Assembly (NCBI RefSeq): GCF_900102005.1
Contig: NZ_LT627736.1
Coordinates: 2,170,001 to 2,234,000 of the forward strand
Source of the DNA: Microbacterium sp. LKL04
Lineage (GTDB): Bacteria > Actinomycetota > Actinomycetes > Actinomycetales > Microbacteriaceae
DNA length: 64,000 bases
Direction of reading: 5' to 3'
This document shows positions 59,249-64,000 of this stretch, in pieces. Within the stretch, counting starts at the first letter, position 1. Each line of letters begins with the position of its first letter. The notes beneath the pieces are model-generated. The model saw only the letters and a program-made list of their open reading frames with translations. It made no database searches and had not been told where the DNA came from. A program made the translations under genes and the position numbers.

Positions 59249-60613
59249 ATGACGGCCGACACGACCCTGCTCATCCTCGGCGCGTCGGGAGACCTCACCT
59301 CCCGGCTGCTCCTCCCCGCGCTCGGACAGCTCCTCGTCCACGAGCCCGAGCGGAAGGTGCGCCTCGCGGGTGCGGGTGCGGACGACTGGAGCGACGACGC
59401 CTGGCGCGACACGGTGCGGAAGGCGTTCGCGACCACGGGGTCCGAGTCCGCGTTCGACGCCTTCTCGGACACGACGTACACGAAGGCGGACATCACCGAT
59501 CCCGACCAGTTGCAGAAGCTGCTGGACGCTGCGGAGGGGCGGCCGGCCCTCTACTTCGCCGTGCCGCCGGCGGTCGCGGCGAAGGCCTGCGACGCGCTCC
59601 GCTCGGTGACGATCCCCGACGGCACGATCCTGGCGCTCGAGAAGCCGTTCGGATTCGATGCGGCCAGCGCCGAGCACCTGAACGCGACGCTCGCCGAGCT
59701 CGTGCCCGAGGGCCAGGTCTTCCGCGTCGACCACTTCCTCGGCCGCTCCACCGTGCTCAACCTGCTCGGTGTGCGCTTCGCGAACCGCCTCATCGAACCC
59801 GCCTGGTCGGCCGATCACATCGCGTCGATCCTCGTGCAGTTCGATGAGCCGCTGGGCCTCGAGGGACGCGCCGGCTATTACGACAAGGCCGGCGCGCTCA
59901 CCGACATGATCCAGAGCCACCTGTTGCAGGTGATGGCCTTCGTGACGATGGAACCCCCGGCATCCCTCGGTGAACGCGACCTCCGCGACGCGACCGGCGC
60001 CGCCCTCCGGGCGACGGCGATCTGGGGCGACGACCCCGCCGCCTCGTCGCGGCGGGCGCGGTACACCGCAGGGACGGTCGGGGGGCGGGACTTCCCGTCG
60101 TACGTCGACGAGCCGGGCGTCGACCCGACCCGCGAGACCGAGACGCTCGCCGAGATGACCGTCGAGGTGCGGAATGCCCGGTGGCAGGGAGTCCCGATCA
60201 CGCTCCGCTCGGGCAAAGCTCTGGGCGACGCCGAGGCCAAGGTCGAGGTCCGTTTCCACCCCGTCCGACACCTGCCCGGCGGGTTCACGGGGGACCCGGG
60301 TCCGACGGTGCTGCGGTTCTCGCTGGGACCCGACTCGATCTCGCTCGACCTCAACGTCAACGGCGAGGCCGACCCGCTCGAGCTCGAGAAGGCGACACTC
60401 GAGGCTCACCTCGGCGAGGGCGCCCTGAAGGCGTACGCCGAGGTGCTCTCCGGCATCCTCGATGGCGACGCCATGCTGTCGGTCCGCGCCGACGCCGCGG
60501 TCGACTGCTGGCACATCGTCCAACCCGTCATCGACGCGTGGCGGGATGGTCGCGTCCCGCTCGACGAGTACGCCGCGGGAACCTCGGGGCCGGCTGACTG
60601 GGCGACGTCCTGA
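59249..60613 (+). CDS. zwf: Glucose-6-phosphate dehydrogenase
   Basis: 454 residues. The coenzyme motif is LLILGASGDLTSRLLLPAL. The substrate region FRVDHFLGRSTVLN is a variant of the usual RIDHYLGKE, with a normal His but no Lys-Glu. The EKPFG stretch (ALEKPFGFDAASAEHLN) is intact. It oxidises glucose-6-phosphate to the lactone with NADP to start the pentose phosphate pathway. The changed active-site end and short length suggest a second, divergent copy in the genome; that is inference. Confidence 0.92.
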   Translation: MTADTTLLILGASGDLTSRLLLPALGQLLVHEPERKVRLAGAGADDWSDDAWRDTVRKAFATTGSESAFDAFSDTTYTKADITDPDQLQKLLDAAEGRPALYFAVPPAVAAKACDALRSVTIPDGTILALEKPFGFDAASAEHLNATLAELVPEGQVFRVDHFLGRSTVLNLLGVRFANRLIEPAWSADHIASILVQFDEPLGLEGRAGYYDKAGALTDMIQSHLLQVMAFVTMEPPASLGERDLRDATGAALRATAIWGDDPAASSRRARYTAGTVGGRDFPSYVDEPGVDPTRETETLAEMTVEVRNARWQGVPITLRSGKALGDAEAKVEVRFHPVRHLPGGFTGDPGPTVLRFSLGPDSISLDLNVNGEADPLELEKATLEAHLGEGALKAYAEVLSGILDGDAMLSVRADAAVDCWHIVQPVIDAWRDGRVPLDEYAAGTSGPADWATS

Positions 60614-60659
60614 GAACGTGATGACGCCGAGGCATCGTCGGCGGTGATGGAATAGACGG

Positions 60660-61232
60660 ATGCCGAATCGCACCGCATCCACCGACGCACCCATCCTCGA
60701 CGTCCTGACCGAGCGCTGGAGCACGCGGATCTTCGACGCTTCCGCTCCGATCGACGAGCAGGCTCTGCAGTCCGCTCTCGAAGCTGCCCGCTGGTCGCCC
60801 TCGGCCTCGAACACGCAGCCGTGGCGATTCATCGTCGCGCGGCGAGGTTCGGCATCCCACGCCGTCGTCGTCGAGAGCCTCCTGGGCTTCAACCGGGCAT
60901 GGGCGGCCGACGCCGCCGCCCTGGTCGTGTTCGTCGCGACCACGGAGCAGGACGGCAAGGAGCTGCGCTGGGCGACGTACGACGTCGGCCAGGCGGCGGC
61001 GCACTTCACGGTGCAGGCTCACGCGAACGGACTGAGCACCCACCAGATGGGCGGGTTCCGCCCCGCTGACATCGCCTCGGCGTTCGACCTCGCGGCGGAC
61101 CAGCGTGCAGTCACGGTGATGGCCGTCGGCCCGCTCGGCGACATCGACTCCGCATCGGACGATCTCCGCGCCCGCGAGGAGGCTCCCCGCGAGCGCCGAC
61201 CGGTCGCCGAGTCGATCCTCGTCGACGACTGA
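60660..61232 (+). CDS. Nitroreductase-family protein
   Basis: 190 residues. FMN-binding motifs are RWSTRIFDASAPIDEQAL and ARWSPSASNTQPWRFIVARR, and the C-terminal Arg region is ERRPVAESILVDD. These homodimers reduce nitro-aromatics, quinones or enones with NAD(P)H. It lies 46 bases after zwf on the same strand and could draw NADPH from it, although a shared message is not certain. Confidence 0.9.
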   Translation: MPNRTASTDAPILDVLTERWSTRIFDASAPIDEQALQSALEAARWSPSASNTQPWRFIVARRGSASHAVVVESLLGFNRAWAADAAALVVFVATTEQDGKELRWATYDVGQAAAHFTVQAHANGLSTHQMGGFRPADIASAFDLAADQRAVTVMAVGPLGDIDSASDDLRAREEAPRERRPVAESILVDD

Positions 61233-61292
61233 CCCGGCGCGGCGACAGCCGCTTGCGCCCGGCGGGGTCGAACTGTTGGTTTAGTGGTCCCG

Positions 61293-61997
61293 ATGGACGA
61301 CGACGACGCCGCCGAGCTGGCCCGACTGCGCGAGCGCGCCTACGGGCGCAGCGCTGACATCGCAGGCGATGCCGCTGCTGTCGCGCGCCTGCGCGAGCTC
61401 GAGGCCCGCGAGGCGGAACGCCCCGACGAGGGCCCGCCCGCCGAGGACGCGGCCGATGCCCCTGAGACGGCGCCCGCGGCGGAAACGACGGCCCCCGACG
61501 TCGACCCGGAGCGCCCGTACGGCGCGCCCCGACGCTGGCCGCGCTGGGCGACGAACCTCGGGCTCGTCGCGAGCGCCGCCGCGCTGGTGGCCGGGACCGT
61601 GGCGATCACGCTGTCGATCCCGCGCGAGGCGCCCCGCTATCCCGACGCGGAGCAGGTGGCGACGTTGACGCAGCTCGAGGCATGGCCGCCCGAGAGCGAT
61701 TCGAACAGTCGTCGCTACGCCGACTTCCGCGGCTTCTCGGTCTTCGCGACCGTCGTCGGCACGCCGGCGGACCCGAACCCGGTGCGCTGCCTCAGCATCG
61801 TCAGCCCGCAGGAAGCCGCGCAGCCCGAGGTCGGTGAGACCCTGTCGACGTGCGGGGCGGGCCCGTTCCCCGTCGCGGTGACGGCCGTCGTCAGCGACCT
61901 CAGCCCCGAGGCCGCGAAGGATGCCTACGCCCTCGGCACGGCCATCAACTTCACGCTCGGGGAGAGCGGCGTGGAGGTCTGGGTCGCCGCGCGCTGA
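61293..61997 (+). CDS. Hypothetical membrane-anchored protein
   Basis: 234 residues. A charged N-terminal region with an Ala/Glu/Pro-rich stretch (about 45-75) precedes one membrane helix (about 87-110, LGLVASAAALVAGTVAITLSI), then an outside domain of 120 residues with two Cys (VRCLSIV, LSTCGAG). A hexamer TTTAGT 7 bases before the ATG at 61293 supports that start over the GTG three codons earlier. No family recognised. Confidence 0.75.
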   Translation: MDDDDAAELARLRERAYGRSADIAGDAAAVARLRELEAREAERPDEGPPAEDAADAPETAPAAETTAPDVDPERPYGAPRRWPRWATNLGLVASAAALVAGTVAITLSIPREAPRYPDAEQVATLTQLEAWPPESDSNSRRYADFRGFSVFATVVGTPADPNPVRCLSIVSPQEAAQPEVGETLSTCGAGPFPVAVTAVVSDLSPEAAKDAYALGTAINFTLGESGVEVWVAAR

Positions 61998-62067
61998 CTG
62001 CGATCCGCTCGCGGTGGGGTACGTTTCCGGTACCGGCCCGTGCGGGCCGAAGGAGGACGAGGCGACG

Positions 62068-63705
62068 ATGCCCCTGTTCGAGATGGAAGCGACCCCGGCA
62101 GGCCGGGTGCGCGTCTTCCTGCGGGCGCAGCTGCCTTTCGTCCTCGGCACGCTGGTCATCCTCGTCGTGGCGTTCATCGCCCAGCCCGATCGCTTGTCGA
62201 CGCCCACGACGATCACGGCCTACGTGGTCATCGCCGCCGCGTCGGCCTCGGCTCTCGTCATCCCCTGGGAACGCATCTCGCGCGCGTGGATGATCACCGT
62301 CGCGGTGGCCGACATCGTCGCGGTGGCGCTTCTGCGCGCCGAACTCATGACGTTCGTCCCGGCCGTCACCGTGCTGGCGCTGTTCCCGGTCCTGTGGCTC
62401 GCCTACGGGTTCCCCTGGTACGGCATGGCGGTCGGGATCGTCGGATCGGTGTTCATCATCGCCTACCGCTTCGTCCACAGCGGGGCGTGGCCGGCGTCCG
62501 CAGCCGAGTGGGCGAACATCTTCGCCTTCCCTGCCCTCATCGTCGGCATCGCGATCCTCGTCTTCGTCGCGGCACGACACCTCCGCCGTAACGCGCGGCG
62601 CCTCGCCGAGTCGTTCCGTGCACAGGACGAGGCCCTGCGGGAGGCGAAGGATGCCGAGGCGATCGCTCTCGGCATCCTCAACACCGTCAACGCGGGCGTC
62701 GCCTTCTACGACCAGGAGGGACGCTTGGACGTCGCGAATGCCCTGGCGCACCGGATGGTGGAGATGGTCGGCTTCCGCCTCGACGAGCCGCCCTACGCCG
62801 GCGACGACGTGCTCGCCGAGGACCGCGTGAGCCGGATCCCGTACGACCAGCAGATCATCCCGCGGGCGCTGCGCGGCGAGACCATCGCCAATCACGTCGA
62901 GTGGCTCGGTCCCGCGGGCGCGCAGGTCGCGATCCTGGCGTCCTCGGGACGCGTCCATAGCGAGGACGGCCGCCTGCTGGGCACCGTCATCGTCGCCTAC
63001 GACGTCACGGAACTCGCCGATGCGGTCGAGGTGCGCGAGCAGTTCCTCCGGACGGTGTCGCACGAACTGCGCACGCCGATCACGAGCATCACCGGCTTCC
63101 TCGATCTGCTCGCCGACGCCGCCGACCCGAGCGACGAGAAGCTGCAGCGCTACATCGAGATCGTCTCGCGTAAGACCGAGGACCTCTTCCACCGGGTCGG
63201 GGACCTCCTGAACGCGACCGACACGGTGAAGGAGTTGACGATCGCCCAGCTCGACATCGCGGCGATCGCGCGACACGCGGTCGACGAGGTGCGCGGCGCG
63301 GCATCCGCCCGCGGCATGCGCGTCGAGGTGGCGGGGCCGCCCGCGATCACGGCGGAAGGAGACGAACGTCAGCTCCTCGTCGGCGTGACCGAGCTCCTCA
63401 CCAACGCGATCAAGTTCGGCGACGCCGACAGCGTCGTCACCGTGACGACGCGGGCGAACGAGGAAGGCGTCGAGATCGCCGTGTCGAACAGGGGCGTGGG
63501 ACTCGACCACGCCGAGCAGCGGCGTGCCTTCGACCGCTTCTACCGGACGGCGGACGCCCGAGCGCGCCAAATCCAGGGCTTCGGGCTCGGACTGACGAAC
63601 CTCCGGGCGATCGTCGTCGCGCACGGCGGAAGCGTGCGGGTCGACAGCGCGCCGCACATGGGGGCGACCTTCACCGTCTGCCTGCCCCGGCGCACGAAGC
63701 GGTAG
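62068..63705 (+). CDS. Orphan PAS-containing sensor histidine kinase
   Basis: 545 residues. About six membrane helices fill residues 20-170 (FVLGTLVILVVAFIA, LALFPVLWLAYGF). A PAS domain (ILNTVNAGVAFYDQEGRLDVANALAHRM) is followed by HisKA (FLRTVSHELRTPITSITGFL) and the ATPase (TELLTNAIKFGDAD, GFGLGLTNLRAIVVAHGGSV). AAGGAGGACGAG lies upstream of the ATG at 62068. No response regulator adjoins it, so its partner is encoded elsewhere. Signal unknown. Confidence 0.92.
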   Translation: MPLFEMEATPAGRVRVFLRAQLPFVLGTLVILVVAFIAQPDRLSTPTTITAYVVIAAASASALVIPWERISRAWMITVAVADIVAVALLRAELMTFVPAVTVLALFPVLWLAYGFPWYGMAVGIVGSVFIIAYRFVHSGAWPASAAEWANIFAFPALIVGIAILVFVAARHLRRNARRLAESFRAQDEALREAKDAEAIALGILNTVNAGVAFYDQEGRLDVANALAHRMVEMVGFRLDEPPYAGDDVLAEDRVSRIPYDQQIIPRALRGETIANHVEWLGPAGAQVAILASSGRVHSEDGRLLGTVIVAYDVTELADAVEVREQFLRTVSHELRTPITSITGFLDLLADAADPSDEKLQRYIEIVSRKTEDLFHRVGDLLNATDTVKELTIAQLDIAAIARHAVDEVRGAASARGMRVEVAGPPAITAEGDERQLLVGVTELLTNAIKFGDADSVVTVTTRANEEGVEIAVSNRGVGLDHAEQRRAFDRFYRTADARARQIQGFGLGLTNLRAIVVAHGGSVRVDSAPHMGATFTVCLPRRTKR

Positions 63706-63762
63706 ACCCCACACAGAGAATCGCCGCGGTCAACCCGCGACGCCGCGCGCGCGTTCGCCGGT

Positions 63763-63768
63763 TACGGT
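63763..63768 (+). promoter_or_regulatory. -10 hexamer of leaderless polyketide synthase gene
   Basis: TACGGT with a 6-base gap to the ATG at 63775. Confidence 0.5.
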
Positions 63769-63774
63769 GAGGCC

Positions 63775-64000
63775 ATGACCCCGCGCATCCTGTCGATCGG
63801 CACCGCCGTGCCCCGCGCCCGCCTGCGACAGGACGAGGTGCGCGACCTGTTCGCCGGGCAGCCCGGCGCCGACCGTCTGACGAAGCGACTGATCGGCGCC
63901 GCGTTCGACGCCTCCGCGATCGAAACGCGGCACACCGTGCTCGACGATCTGGCCGCCGCAGCGGCGGCGACCGCCCTCCCCCGCGAAGATGAGGGGATGC
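63775..64000 (+). CDS. Type III polyketide synthase (chalcone/stilbene synthase family), partial
   Basis: Only the first 75 residues are in the window. RILSIGTAVPRARLRQDEVR and KRLIGAAFDASAIETRHTVL match the start of the thiolase-fold enzymes that build alkylresorcinols, pyrones or similar from malonyl-CoA. The catalytic Cys-His-Asn lie beyond the right edge. The gene begins a new transcription unit with its own -10 hexamer. Confidence 0.82.
   Translation, partial: MTPRILSIGTAVPRARLRQDEVRDLFAGQPGADRLTKRLIGAAFDASAIETRHTVLDDLAAAAAATALPREDEGM

Noticed and set aside
1..64000. CRISPR arrays, tRNA or rRNA genes, insertion sequences
   Set aside because: No regularly spaced identical repeats, cloverleaf genes, rRNA cores or transposases were seen. 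The palindromic repeats reported here are isolated copies.

Overview
The window is high-GC actinobacterial DNA. The promoter style (TANNNT hexamers 6-7 bases before start codons), the constant use of GGATGCC/GGCATCC in coding and spacer DNA, and gene families such as DUF222-HNH endonucleases and paired CrcB channels point to Microbacteriaceae, most likely Microbacterium. That placement is inference; no rRNA gene is present. I see no tRNA, rRNA, CRISPR array, transposase or intact prophage.

Positions 1-38600 are mostly a plant-polysaccharide (pectin/rhamnogalacturonan) utilisation region. It holds a sugar ABC importer (binding protein and one partial permease), an ABC exporter coupled to a GH43-like protein, a Gfo/Idh-DUF6807 fusion with a rhamnogalacturonan acetylesterase-like SGNH protein, a LacI-controlled dehydrogenase locus (creatinase-like M24 protein, Gfo/Idh, epimerase-like dehydrogenase, enolase-superfamily enzyme, serine hydrolase), a GH35 beta-galactosidase, an AraC regulator facing a DUF5107-TPR protein plus a cellulase-like protein, a PL11 rhamnogalacturonan lyase, and a rhamnose operon (rhaM-rhaI-esterase-rhaB) facing its own LacI regulator. 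LacI-type boxes (GGAAAGCGYTTNCC and GAAACGTTTC types) lie just upstream of, or downstream of the -10 of, most of these units, so they look like one co-regulated set. Between them sit a CrcB fluoride channel pair, an HNH endonuclease, a Tat-exported M23 peptidase in a low-GC patch, and a MarR/oxidoreductase pair.

Positions 37300-53030 hold housekeeping and transport genes: a MATE pump, a CitMHS citrate transporter with its divergent two-component system, a SPOUT RNA methyltransferase, the manganese pair mntH/mntR, an SDR, pyrE, exonuclease III and a NarL-type two-component system. mntH and mntR are now separated by an amidohydrolase/TetR module bounded by an exact 20-bp direct repeat, which reads as an insertion scar.

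Positions 53030-64000 hold an FMN reductase, a NatAB-type ABC exporter, a Ser/Thr kinase, a GH15 enzyme facing a glucose-6-phosphate dehydrogenase, a nitroreductase, an orphan PAS histidine kinase and the start of a type III polyketide synthase.

Two families of short four-arm palindromic repeats occur in spacers (43892 and 49253 in opposite orientation; 19248 and 29519).
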